64,000 bases of DNA, from assembly GCF_000330885.1 (NCBI RefSeq), contig NC_020059.1, positions 609,001 through 673,000 of the forward strand, in the 5' to 3' direction. The notes beneath the pieces were generated by a model that saw only the letters and a list, made by a program, of their open reading frames with translations, searched no databases and was not told the DNA's origin. Shown piece by piece: positions 56,352-64,000 of the stretch (its first letter is position 1; every line of letters starts with the position of its first letter). Position numbers and translations under genes: made by a program. This DNA is from Rhizobium tropici CIAT 899 (lineage in GTDB: Bacteria > Pseudomonadota > Alphaproteobacteria > Rhizobiales > Rhizobiaceae).

Positions 56352-57224
56352 TCAGGCTGCCTTGCTCTCACCGCCGGGGTTCATCATTTCCTGCTCGACG
56401 GCATCGATCGATGGACGTTCGTAGGAAGAGATGGTCTTGCGGCCGTATTCGAGGGCGACCTGCGGCACCGATCCGTTCATGTAGGCAAGCAGCGTCTGCT
56501 TCACGATGACGTAGAGGCGATGCTGCTTGTTGCGCACGACCTTGATCTGGGAAACCAGCGGTGCGCAGACGGAATAGGACAGGATAATGCCGAGGAAGGT
56601 GCCGACGAGCGCCGAACCGATGAGATGGCCGAGCACCTCGGGTGATTCGTTGATGTGGCTCATGGCCTTGATGACGCCGAGAACGGCAGCGACGATACCG
56701 ATCGCCGGGAAGGAATCGCCCATGATCGTGATCGAATGATAGGGCTTCATCTTGTCGTGCTGCATCGTTTCGAGCTCTTCGTCCATCAGTGCCTCGATCT
56801 CGTGCGAGCGGGCATTGCCGATGATGATGAGCCGGACATAGTCGCAGATGAAAGCCGTCAGATCCTTGTTCTTCAATACCGTCGGAGCAGCCTTGAAGAT
56901 CGCCGATTCATCGGGGTTGTCGATATGGGCTTCGATCTCGTTGCGCGACTTGGTGCGCAGGTCGCGCATCAGGGCATAGAGTACGCCGAGCGTGTCTAGA
57001 TAGTCGCGCTCCTTGGGAACCGCGTGGCGGAAGGCCTCTCCGAGCGCTTTGCCGGAATCCTTCACCACCTTCATCGGATTGGCCATGATGAAGCCGCCGA
57101 GACCGGCGCCTGCGATAATGACGAATTCGAAAGGCTGGAACAGCGCGCCTACATCTCCGCCCATAGCCATGAAGCTGCCTATGATGCAGCCGCAGGTCAC
57201 TACAAATCCGATAATAATATTCAT
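56352..57224 (-). CDS. motA: Flagellar stator protein MotA
   Basis: A 290-residue proton-channel subunit with four TM helices (two at about 1-55 and two at about 165-215). The cytoplasmic loop holds charged residues that contact FliG. The motif [17 protein letters not shown] marks TM3. The partner motB is not in the window. It is the first gene of the minus-strand operon and divergent from flgF over 223 bp, which must hold both promoters. Confidence 0.95.
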   Translation of the reverse strand: MNIIIGFVVTCGCIIGSFMAMGGDVGALFQPFEFVIIAGAGLGGFIMANPMKVVKDSGKALGEAFRHAVPKERDYLDTLGVLYALMRDLRTKSRNEIEAHIDNPDESAIFKAAPTVLKNKDLTAFICDYVRLIIIGNARSHEIEALMDEELETMQHDKMKPYHSITIMGDSFPAIGIVAAVLGVIKAMSHINESPEVLGHLIGSALVGTFLGIILSYSVCAPLVSQIKVVRNKQHRLYVIVKQTLLAYMNGSVPQVALEYGRKTISSYERPSIDAVEQEMMNPGGESKAA

Positions 57225-57447
57225 CGTCGGTCCACACCTGAACGTTGCTTCATATGATGAACTAGGGGACCTGCCTTGCGTGAGGCTGTTCGATGGGTCT
57301 CAGAACATCCTTTTTGCCTTGTCAGCTTCGCACAAGCCAAGCCCTGCAGGATTGCGGGTAAGGGCATCCATGCCCCGCTAACGAAATGTAGGAGCGCCTG
57401 CGGCGTTTCCTTTCCCGTTATTCTCCAATGTCCGGAGGGCGTTGAAA

Positions 57448-58182
57448 ATGCAGTCTGGTATTTATGTCGCGCTGTCATCCCAGATGGCGCTCGAGCGGCG
57501 TCTGACGACCATCGCCGACAATCTGGCGAACGTGAATACGACGGGCTTCCGTGGCACCGAGGTCAAGTTCGATCAGGTCCTCAGCAATACGGAAAACAAG
57601 CTCAACGCCAAGGTTGCCTTCGTCTCTCAGGGCAATGATTATCTCTCCACCGACAATGGCGAACTTCAGAACACCGGCAATCTCTTCGATTTTGCCGTCA
57701 AGGGCGATGCCTATTTCGGCATGAATACGCCGGCCGGCCTGGTGCTGACGCGCGACGGCCGCTTCACCATGACCGAAAGCGGCGCGCTGGTTTCCACGCG
57801 CGGCTTCCCGGTCCTCGATCCGGGCGGTGCGCCGATCCAGCTCGACCCCGCCGGCGGTCCGCCGAGCGTCGCATCGAACGGCACGATCACGCAGAATGGC
57901 CGGAGCATGGGTCAGATCGGCCTCTATAGCGCCGATGTCAGCAAGGGTTTCCTGCGCTACGAAAACAGCGGCATCCTGCCGACCGATACGCCGCAGCCGG
58001 TGATCGATCGCTCGAGCATCGGGATTGCACAGGGCTACCTCGAAAACTCCAACGTCAACGGCATGCGGGAAATGACCAACCTCATCGAGGTCAGCCGTGC
58101 CTTCGACAATATCAGCACGCTTACCAGCAGCAGCGAAGGCACGCTCACCGACGCCATCAAAACCCTAGGCGGCAGCCAGTAA
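57448..58182 (+). CDS. flgF: Flagellar proximal rod protein FlgF
   Basis: A 244-residue rod protein. The N-terminal rod motif is LTTIADNLANVNTTGFRG; the C-terminal coiled coil contains NVNGMREMTNLIEVSRAFDN. The ATG follows GGAGGGCGTTGAAA; an in-frame TTG lies two codons earlier. It is exported by the flagellar type III system and is the first gene of the plus-strand flgF-fliI operon. Confidence 0.93.
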   Translation: MQSGIYVALSSQMALERRLTTIADNLANVNTTGFRGTEVKFDQVLSNTENKLNAKVAFVSQGNDYLSTDNGELQNTGNLFDFAVKGDAYFGMNTPAGLVLTRDGRFTMTESGALVSTRGFPVLDPGGAPIQLDPAGGPPSVASNGTITQNGRSMGQIGLYSADVSKGFLRYENSGILPTDTPQPVIDRSSIGIAQGYLENSNVNGMREMTNLIEVSRAFDNISTLTSSSEGTLTDAIKTLGGSQ

Positions 58183-58194
58183 AGAGGGCTTGAG

Positions 58195-59580
58195 ATGGTC
58201 GAGGATCGGTTGCCGGAGGGCGCGCTGTCGCCGAAGCTTTCGCATATGGCCGTCCTGGCGGGCCAATATGCGCTGGCGGAGAATGCCGTGGCCCATGGCG
58301 GTCATGTGCGTACCATCGCCGCTGGACACTATACGGTTGCCGGTCTTTCCAGGCAGGTGCGCCTCGGCGATTTCGTCGCGCATCGGTCGCCGACAGGCAT
58401 CCATCTCGGCGAAGTCGTCCGCGTCGAACCGGAACTCACCTATGTCTGTCCGATCGAGCCGGGCGAGCCGATCGGCATCCAGGACACCATCATCCGCAAG
58501 GGTGCTTTCCGTATTGCGCCCGACGACAGCTGGTGCGGCCGCACGATCAACTCGCTCGGCGAGCCGATCGATGGCCTTGGTCCCCTGACATCGGGCCTGG
58601 AAGCGCGCTCGATCGCAAATACGGCGCCGCCGTCGATGATGCGCAAGCGTGTCGAGACCGGCTTCCGGACCGGCGTCCGCGCCATCGATATCTTCTCTCC
58701 GCTTTGTCTTGGCCAGCGCCTCGGCATCTTCGCCGGCTCCGGCGTCGGCAAGTCGACGCTGCTGTCGATGCTGGCGAGGGCCGATGCATTCGACAAGGTG
58801 GTAATCGCGCTCGTCGGCGAACGCGGCCGCGAAGTGCGTGAATTCATCGAGGATACGCTGGGTTCCCACATGCAGAAGTCGGTCGCCGTCGTTGCGACCA
58901 GCGACGAGAGCCCGATGCTGCGCAAGATGGCGCCGCTGTCGGCCATCACCATCGCTGAACATTTCCGCGACAAGGGCGATAACGTTCTCCTGATCGTCGA
59001 CAGCGTCACCCGTTTTGCTCATGCCATCCGCGAAGTGGCGACTGCCTCCGGCGAGCCGCCGATCGCACGCGGATATCCGGCTTCCGTCTTTACCGAGTTG
59101 CCACGCCTTCTCGAGCGGGCAGGCCCGGGACCGGAGGGGACCGGCACCATCACCGCCATCATCTCCATCCTGGTCGATGGCGACAATCATAACGACCCGA
59201 TCGCCGATTCCACCCGTGGCATTCTCGATGGTCACATCGTGCTGCAGCGCAGCCTCGCGGAAGAGGGACGCTATCCGCCGATCGACCCGCTGGCATCCGT
59301 GTCGCGTCTGGCGCGCAAGGCCTGGACCTCGGATCAGGAAAAGTTGGTTTCGCGCCTGAAGGCGTTGGTGCATCGCTACGAAGAAACGCGCGATTTGCGC
59401 CTGATCGGCGGTTATCGCCAGGGCGCCGACGCCGATCTCGATATCGCGGTGCGCCAGGTGCCGATCATCTACGACATACTGAAGCAGACGCCCGGCGAAG
59501 AGCCGTCGGCGGATGCTTTCACCGATCTCGCGACGGCCCTCAGGAATGCTTCGGGCGGCGTCCCCGCCAGGGCCAAGTGA
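58195..59580 (+). CDS. fliI: Flagellum-specific ATPase FliI
   Basis: A 461-residue type III export ATPase related to the F1 beta subunit. It has Walker A FAGSGVGKSTLLSMLARA (about residue 181), Walker B VLLIVDSVTRFA, and the catalytic GERGREVREF loop. The N-terminal 30 residues probably bind the FliH-like regulator. It starts 12 bp after flgF with AGAGGG upstream. Confidence 0.95.
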   Translation: MVEDRLPEGALSPKLSHMAVLAGQYALAENAVAHGGHVRTIAAGHYTVAGLSRQVRLGDFVAHRSPTGIHLGEVVRVEPELTYVCPIEPGEPIGIQDTIIRKGAFRIAPDDSWCGRTINSLGEPIDGLGPLTSGLEARSIANTAPPSMMRKRVETGFRTGVRAIDIFSPLCLGQRLGIFAGSGVGKSTLLSMLARADAFDKVVIALVGERGREVREFIEDTLGSHMQKSVAVVATSDESPMLRKMAPLSAITIAEHFRDKGDNVLLIVDSVTRFAHAIREVATASGEPPIARGYPASVFTELPRLLERAGPGPEGTGTITAIISILVDGDNHNDPIADSTRGILDGHIVLQRSLAEEGRYPPIDPLASVSRLARKAWTSDQEKLVSRLKALVHRYEETRDLRLIGGYRQGADADLDIAVRQVPIIYDILKQTPGEEPSADAFTDLATALRNASGGVPARAK

Positions 59581-59665
59581 TGGCCGTCCGTAGCACGATC
59601 TCGTTTTTTCCTGTCCGCAAGCCTGTCGAACATTGCCGAATGTCATGCTGAGAAAGAGGCCGCAA

Positions 59666-60211
59666 GTGAGAGAATCCGAAGCAGACGAACCGGTCGCCCC
59701 GCCGAAATCGGCGAGAAGGCGAACTGTTGCGGACAAGGCTCTGGCCTTTACCGGGCTGGCGCTGGCCGGTGCCTCTGCCTTCTTTCCCTGGTATGTCTTT
59801 CTGAACCCGGAGAAGTTCGGCATCCAGGTAGCCGAAGGCGATCGCACCCGCGATCTGCCCAACTGGCCTGGCCGCGCCGTTGTCAGCGTGTCGCCGCTTG
59901 CCATGGTCAACAAGAATCCCTCGCAACCGAAGGATCTCATCCCCGATCCGCTGACGACGGCAACGGTCAGCAATGCCGGCCGTGAGGATGACAAGGGGTC
60001 GCCGGCCGATCAGCAGCCGTTCCCCGGCAAATCTGCCTTCCAGCTGCTGCATGTCGCCAATGGCCGCGCTCTGATTGAGGACGACACCGGCATGTATGTC
60101 GTGCGGGTCGGATCGCTTCTGCCCGACAGCAGCCGGCTGGCTTCGATCGAGCAACGGGAAGGAAAATGGGTCATCGTCACCTCGACGGGCGATGTCTACG
60201 GCAGCAATTGA
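59666..60211 (+). CDS. Conserved hypothetical membrane protein of the flagellar cluster
   Basis: A 181-residue protein (from GTG 59666) with one TM helix near residues 24-46 (LAFTGLALAGASAFFPWYVF) and a periplasmic region holding a C-terminal beta-rich domain (LLHVANGRALIEDDTGMYVV, VGSLLPDSSRL). The GTG has a good AAAGAGG ribosome site; ATG 59645 has none. It sits between fliI and flgB, where rhizobia carry an unnamed flagellar gene. The likely place of action is at the basal body or export apparatus; function unknown. Confidence 0.72.
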   Translation: MRESEADEPVAPPKSARRRTVADKALAFTGLALAGASAFFPWYVFLNPEKFGIQVAEGDRTRDLPNWPGRAVVSVSPLAMVNKNPSQPKDLIPDPLTTATVSNAGREDDKGSPADQQPFPGKSAFQLLHVANGRALIEDDTGMYVVRVGSLLPDSSRLASIEQREGKWVIVTSTGDVYGSN

Positions 60212-60330
60212 GGCAAGCACGGAATCGCCTGGATTTCAGGCACTTCGAAGACTTTACAGGAACGCATTTCCCGCAAGTCCCACGCAAGATTATCCCGCTA
60301 GATTCACAGTGTAAGAACGGAGAGAAGCCC

Positions 60331-60723
60331 ATGCAACCCATTCAGCTCCTTGACCTGGCCTCGCGGCAAGCGGAGTGGCTCCAGGTGCGTCAGCAGGTTG
60401 TTGCCGGCAATATCGCCAATGCCAATACCCCGAAGTTTCACGCCAAGGATGTCACGCCGTTCCAGGCGGTTCTGGACAACCAGAACGTCAACATGGTCCG
60501 GACCAATCCTGCGCATCTTTCGGGCAACGAATTCAGCACGAGCGGCAACGTCAACGTCGAAGAGGCGCCGCTCAACCAGGAAATTGGTGTCCAGGAGTCG
60601 GGTAACACCGTCGGCCTGGAGGACGAGCTCGCCAAGGCCGGTGACATCAAGCGCCAGTACAGCTTGAACACCGCCCTCGTCGGCTCCTTTCATCGCATGA
60701 TGTTGATGGCCGTAAAACAATAG
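60331..60723 (+). CDS. flgB: Flagellar rod protein FlgB
   Basis: A 130-residue proximal rod protein. The motif VRQQVVAGNIANANTPKF is the canonical rod signature, and the C-terminal helix carries LNTALVGSFHRMMLMAVKQ. ATG 60331 follows ACGGAGAGAAGCCC. flgC follows after 16 bp. Confidence 0.95.
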   Translation: MQPIQLLDLASRQAEWLQVRQQVVAGNIANANTPKFHAKDVTPFQAVLDNQNVNMVRTNPAHLSGNEFSTSGNVNVEEAPLNQEIGVQESGNTVGLEDELAKAGDIKRQYSLNTALVGSFHRMMLMAVKQ

Positions 60724-60739
60724 ATGAAGTGAAGATGTC

Positions 60740-61156
60740 ATGGACCCCTTATCAGCCGCATTGAAAATTGCAGGCTCCGGCCTGGAGGCTCAATCGACTC
60801 GCCTGCGTATCGTCTCCGAAAATATCGCCAATGCCCGCTCGACGGGCGACACGCCGGGTGCCGATCCTTATCGGCGCAAGACCGTGACGTTCGGTGCCGA
60901 GATGGATCGCACCAATGGCCTGACCACGGTCGGCGTCAAGAAACTCGGCGAGGACACGGGCAGGTTCGTCGAAGAATACGATCCCAGTAATCCTGCCGCC
61001 GACCAGAAGGGCTACGTCAAGATGCCCAACGTCAACGTTCTGGTCGAGATGGCCGACATGCGGGAGGCCAATCGTTCATACGAGGCCAATCTGCAGACGG
61101 TCAGACAGGCCCGTGATCTCATCTCCTCCACTATTGATTTGCTGAAGAACCAATGA
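60740..61156 (+). CDS. flgC: Flagellar rod protein FlgC
   Basis: A 138-residue rod protein. The N-terminal helix ends [14 protein letters not shown]; the C-terminal part has the family [20 protein letters not shown] motif. The stop overlaps fliE by 4 bp. Confidence 0.95.
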   Translation: MDPLSAALKIAGSGLEAQSTRLRIVSENIANARSTGDTPGADPYRRKTVTFGAEMDRTNGLTTVGVKKLGEDTGRFVEEYDPSNPAADQKGYVKMPNVNVLVEMADMREANRSYEANLQTVRQARDLISSTIDLLKNQ

Positions 61157-61503
61157 TCGACGCGATTAAGAATGTAGCCTCCCTCTCGGCGACACGCGGC
61201 CTTGGCAGCATCGCCACGGATATGACCTCCGCCGCTTCCAGCGCGCTGAACGCCTCGCCGGCCGTTGCCGCGGGCGTGGATGCCGGAATGAGCTTCGCGT
61301 CCGTCATGTCGAATGTCGCGAAGGATTCCATCAATTCGCTGAAGGATGCTGAAAACGCCTCCTTTGCCGGTATCAAGGGCACGATGAGCACCCGCGAGGT
61401 GGTCGATAAGGTCATGCAGGCCGATCAGACCCTGCAGACCGCGATCGCACTGCGCGACAAGGTGGTCTCGGCGTTTCTCGATATTACGAAGATGCAGATC
61501 TAG
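61153..61503 (+). CDS. fliE: Flagellar hook-basal body adaptor FliE
   Basis: A 116-residue protein joining the MS ring to the rod. The C-terminal motif [20 protein letters not shown] is typical, and the last residues DITKMQI agree with the family end. It overlaps flgC by 4 bp. Confidence 0.92.
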   Translation: MIDAIKNVASLSATRGLGSIATDMTSAASSALNASPAVAAGVDAGMSFASVMSNVAKDSINSLKDAENASFAGIKGTMSTREVVDKVMQADQTLQTAIALRDKVVSAFLDITKMQI

Positions 61504-61600
61504 TGCGGGGTTTTCCGCTCTAATTATTTGATTTGGCGTGAATTGTTCGCAGGCCGCTTCGCGGCTTCGGAGATCCCGCCCTGGCTCGAAGGACGAAAGC

Positions 61601-62389
61601 ATGAGAGCGCTCGCAATTGCCGCGACGGGCATGGACGCCCAGCAGACCAATCTCGAAGTGATCGCGAACAACATCGCGAACATCAACACGACGGGTTACA
61701 AGCGCTCGCGCGCCGAGTTTTCCGACCTTCTTTATCAAACGGAACGCGCCAAGGGCATTGCCAACAGGCCGAACCAGGCAGTGGTGCCGGAAGGCGCCAA
61801 TATTGGCCTCGGCGTGCAGACCGTGGCCGTGCGCAACATCCAGGTCCAGGGCCAGCTTTCGCAGACGCAGAACGATCTCGATATCGCTCTGGTCGGTCGC
61901 GGCTGGTTCCAGATCCAGATGCCCGACCGCACGATCGCCTACACCCGCGCCGGCTCCTTCAACAGAAGTGATACCGGCCAGATCGTCACGCCCGATGGCA
62001 ACACGTTGGCGCCGGGCATCACCGTTCCGAACAATGCCACCAGCCTCACCGTCAGCCAGTCCGGCCAGGTTTCTGCAATCATCGGCACGGCGACGACGCC
62101 GACGGTACTCGGCCAGTTGCAGATTGCCAATTTCGTCAACGAAGCCGGCCTGCAGCCGATGGGCAGCAACCTCTTCACGCAGACTCCGGCCTCCGGCGAT
62201 CCGGTTGTCTCAGATCCCAACCAGAACGGCTTCGGCTACATGAAGCAATTCTATCTCGAATCGTCGAACGTCGATCCGGTCAAGGAAATTACCGATCTGA
62301 TCACCGCGCAACGCGCCTACGAGATGAATTCGAAGGTCATTACCACGGCCGACGAAATGGCGCAGGTCGTCAGCAAGAACCTGAAGTAA
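61601..62389 (+). CDS. flgG: Flagellar distal rod protein FlgG
   Basis: A 262-residue rod protein. The N-terminal motif [20 protein letters not shown] and the C-terminal [20 protein letters not shown] are diagnostic. ATG 61601 follows AAGGACGAAAGC. It is 97 bp after fliE. Confidence 0.95.
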   Translation: MRALAIAATGMDAQQTNLEVIANNIANINTTGYKRSRAEFSDLLYQTERAKGIANRPNQAVVPEGANIGLGVQTVAVRNIQVQGQLSQTQNDLDIALVGRGWFQIQMPDRTIAYTRAGSFNRSDTGQIVTPDGNTLAPGITVPNNATSLTVSQSGQVSAIIGTATTPTVLGQLQIANFVNEAGLQPMGSNLFTQTPASGDPVVSDPNQNGFGYMKQFYLESSNVDPVKEITDLITAQRAYEMNSKVITTADEMAQVVSKNLK

Positions 62390-62408
62390 CGAGAGGGACG
62401 GGCCAAAC

Positions 62409-62909
62409 ATGAGGTTTCGCCGGATGAAAAGCTTGGCAATGGCATGGTTCGCCGCAGCGAGCCTCTCCGTCGTGTTTGCGTCGCCTACACCCGCCGGTGC
62501 GCAGAGCACCGATGGAGGAAGTTTCGGAACTGCCGTAGTGCCGACCGAGACGATCTATCCAGGCGATATCATCACCAGCGGTCAGCTTGAAGAGGTTGAT
62601 GTCACCAACCCCAATCTGAGCGGTGACTATGCCAAGCGGCTCCGCGAGGTGACCGGCCTGGTGTCGAAGCGCACGCTGCTTCCCGGCCGCACCATTTCCA
62701 TTTCCGCGCTGCGTCAGCCATATGCGGTAACGCGCGGCTCCAATGTTCGTCTGGTGATGAGCATGGGCAGCATGACGATCACCGCGGCGGGCACGCCGCT
62801 GGATGACGGCGCCGTCGGCGACAATATCCGCGCCCGCAACATGGACTCCGGCATCATCGTCAACGGCACGGTTCTCCAAAACGGCACGATACGCGTGGTC
62901 GCGAAATGA
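62409..62909 (+). CDS. flgA: Flagellar P-ring assembly chaperone FlgA
   Basis: A 166-residue periplasmic chaperone. A signal peptide ends near residue 33 (PTPAGAQS). The SAF-like domain includes YPGDIITSGQLEEVDV and the C-terminal end NGTVLQNGTIRVVAK. It aids FlgI ring formation and is directly upstream of flgI, overlapping by 4 bp. Confidence 0.92.
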   Translation: MRFRRMKSLAMAWFAAASLSVVFASPTPAGAQSTDGGSFGTAVVPTETIYPGDIITSGQLEEVDVTNPNLSGDYAKRLREVTGLVSKRTLLPGRTISISALRQPYAVTRGSNVRLVMSMGSMTITAAGTPLDDGAVGDNIRARNMDSGIIVNGTVLQNGTIRVVAK

Positions 62910-64000
62910 AACGGCTTCGTCAATTACTCGCAGTCCTATTCGCATTGCCGAGCCTGATCGCCGCCGATCCGGCGCTCGCGATGCAATCGCGCATCAAGGA
63001 TATCGCGTCGCTGCAATCCGGCCGGGACAACCAGCTGATCGGCTACGGTCTGATCGTCGGTCTCCAGGGGACCGGCGACGGCCTGCGTTCCTCGCCTTTC
63101 ACCGAGCAGTCCATGCGCGCGATGCTGCAGAACCTCGGCATCTCGACGCAAGGCGGCCAGTCCGCCGCCAAGAATACGGCAGCCGTCATGGTGACGGCGA
63201 ATTTGCCGCCCTTTGCAAGCCCGGGCAGCCGCATCGACGTGACGGTCAGCTCGCTCGGCGACGCGACGTCGCTGCGCGGCGGCACGCTGATCATGACCTC
63301 GCTGAGCGGCGCCGATGGACAGATCTATGCCGTGGCGCAGGGCTCCGTCATCGTATCAGGCTTCCAGGCACAGGGTGCCGCCGCCACGGTGACCGAGGGT
63401 GTTACCACGGCTGGCCGCGTGCCGGGCGGTGCCATCATCGAGCGTGAACTGCCGTCTCGTTTCAAGGATTCCGTCAATCTGGTCCTGCAGCTGCGCAATC
63501 CGGATTTCTCGACATCGATCCGCATTTCCGACACGGTCAACACCTGGGCGACTTCGCGGTTTGGCGCGCCGATCGCAGAAGCCAAGGATTCGCAGGAAGT
63601 GACGATCGCCAAGCCGAAGATGGCCGACCTGGCGCGGCTGATGGCCGATATCGAAAATCTCAATGTTCAGACCGACACGCCAGCCAAGGTCGTCATCAAT
63701 GAGCGCACGGGTACGATCGTCATTGGCGCCGACGTCCGCGTCTCGCCGGTCGCCGTCAGCTACGGAACGCTGACCGTGCAGGTCAGCGAGAACCCGCAGG
63801 TGATCCAGCCAGAACCGTTCTCCGATGGCCAGACGGCGATCCAGGACCAGACCGATATCACTGCTACCAAGAGCGGCGGCCGTGTGGCGGTGCTGGAAGG
63901 GCCTGACCTGAAGACGCTGGTCGCGGGCCTCAACAATATCGGCGTCAAGCCGGACGGTATCATCGCCATCCTGCAAGGCATCAAGTCGGCCGGCGCCCTG
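62906..64000 (+). CDS. flgI: Flagellar P-ring protein FlgI (3' truncated by window edge)
   Basis: 365 codons are visible; the family is about 370-375 residues, so only a few are missing. The signal peptide ends near residue 25 (AADPALA), then RIKDIASLQSGRDNQLIGYG starts the mature protein. The conserved VVGLQGTGDGL and late KSGGRVAVLEGPDLKTLVAGL are present. It forms the ring around the rod in the peptidoglycan layer with FlgA as helper. ATG overlaps flgA. Confidence 0.95.
   Translation, partial: MKRLRQLLAVLFALPSLIAADPALAMQSRIKDIASLQSGRDNQLIGYGLIVGLQGTGDGLRSSPFTEQSMRAMLQNLGISTQGGQSAAKNTAAVMVTANLPPFASPGSRIDVTVSSLGDATSLRGGTLIMTSLSGADGQIYAVAQGSVIVSGFQAQGAAATVTEGVTTAGRVPGGAIIERELPSRFKDSVNLVLQLRNPDFSTSIRISDTVNTWATSRFGAPIAEAKDSQEVTIAKPKMADLARLMADIENLNVQTDTPAKVVINERTGTIVIGADVRVSPVAVSYGTLTVQVSENPQVIQPEPFSDGQTAIQDQTDITATKSGGRVAVLEGPDLKTLVAGLNNIGVKPDGIIAILQGIKSAGAL

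Noticed and set aside
57276..57638. Possible extra gene between motA and flgF, as related rhizobia have an unnamed gene there
   Set aside because: The only open frame runs into flgF out of frame, lacks a ribosome site and looks unnatural; the gap is better read as a divergent promoter region.

Overview
The window comes from the chromosome of an alphaproteobacterium of the family Rhizobiaceae, most likely a Rhizobium. It is GC-rich. It has the rhizobial motility order icpA-cheS-cheY1-cheA-cheW-cheR-cheB-cheY2-cheD-cheT-fliF-visN-visR, followed by the flhB-fliG-fliN-fliM-motA and flgF-fliI-flgBC-fliE-flgGAI blocks. It also carries a podJ polarity gene, a GTTC-N7-GTTC type SOS box and RIME-like intergenic repeats. 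These assignments rest on recognised protein motifs and gene order; no database search was possible. No tRNA, rRNA, insertion sequence, prophage or CRISPR array was seen.

Region 1 (1-8845): the 3' part of a ligase-associated DEXH helicase and its PdeM phosphoesterase partner; a RibD/DHFR-fold protein divergent from an HxlR regulator; a TauE/SafE exporter with a TIGR02186 membrane protein; and podJ, a large polarity factor with a CtrA-like box upstream.

Region 2 (8846-21479): a three-gene fatty acid beta-oxidation operon (acyl-CoA dehydrogenase, thiolase, FadJ-type multifunctional enzyme) with a promoter overlapped by a perfect palindrome; an exported protein of unknown function; a divergent MFS/TetR pair with its own palindrome; mscL; an aminotransferase; an inverted pair of intergenic repeats; and galE.

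Region 3 (21494-30935): a LysR regulator divergent from a complete branched-chain amino acid type ABC importer. Downstream on the same strand are a GMC oxidoreductase, a 3-hydroxyisobutyryl-CoA hydrolase and a 3-hydroxyisobutyrate dehydrogenase. This looks like an uptake-plus-catabolism module, interrupted by a second RIME-like repeat.

Region 4 (31024-39291): an SOS-box-preceded UvrD-family helicase, an SMP-30-like beta-propeller protein, a fused secDF, a small membrane protein candidate, a family 39 glycosyltransferase and a 37-residue membrane peptide candidate.

Region 5 (39701-64000, cut at the right edge inside flgI): the chemotaxis operon and the first half of the flagellar regulon. The chemotaxis genes are tightly packed, many with 1-4 bp overlaps. 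VisN and VisR are the LuxR-type master regulators of motility. The most interesting details are a globin-coupled receptor whose heme-ligating histidine is apparently replaced by Glu; the accessory proteins CheS and CheT, where CheT has a CheZ-like DxxxQ motif and an acidic-aromatic tail resembling the CheD tail; a FliM without the enterobacterial CheY-binding peptide; and a FliN with a long acidic N-terminal extension. Together these suggest that CheY signalling to this motor differs from the E. coli scheme.
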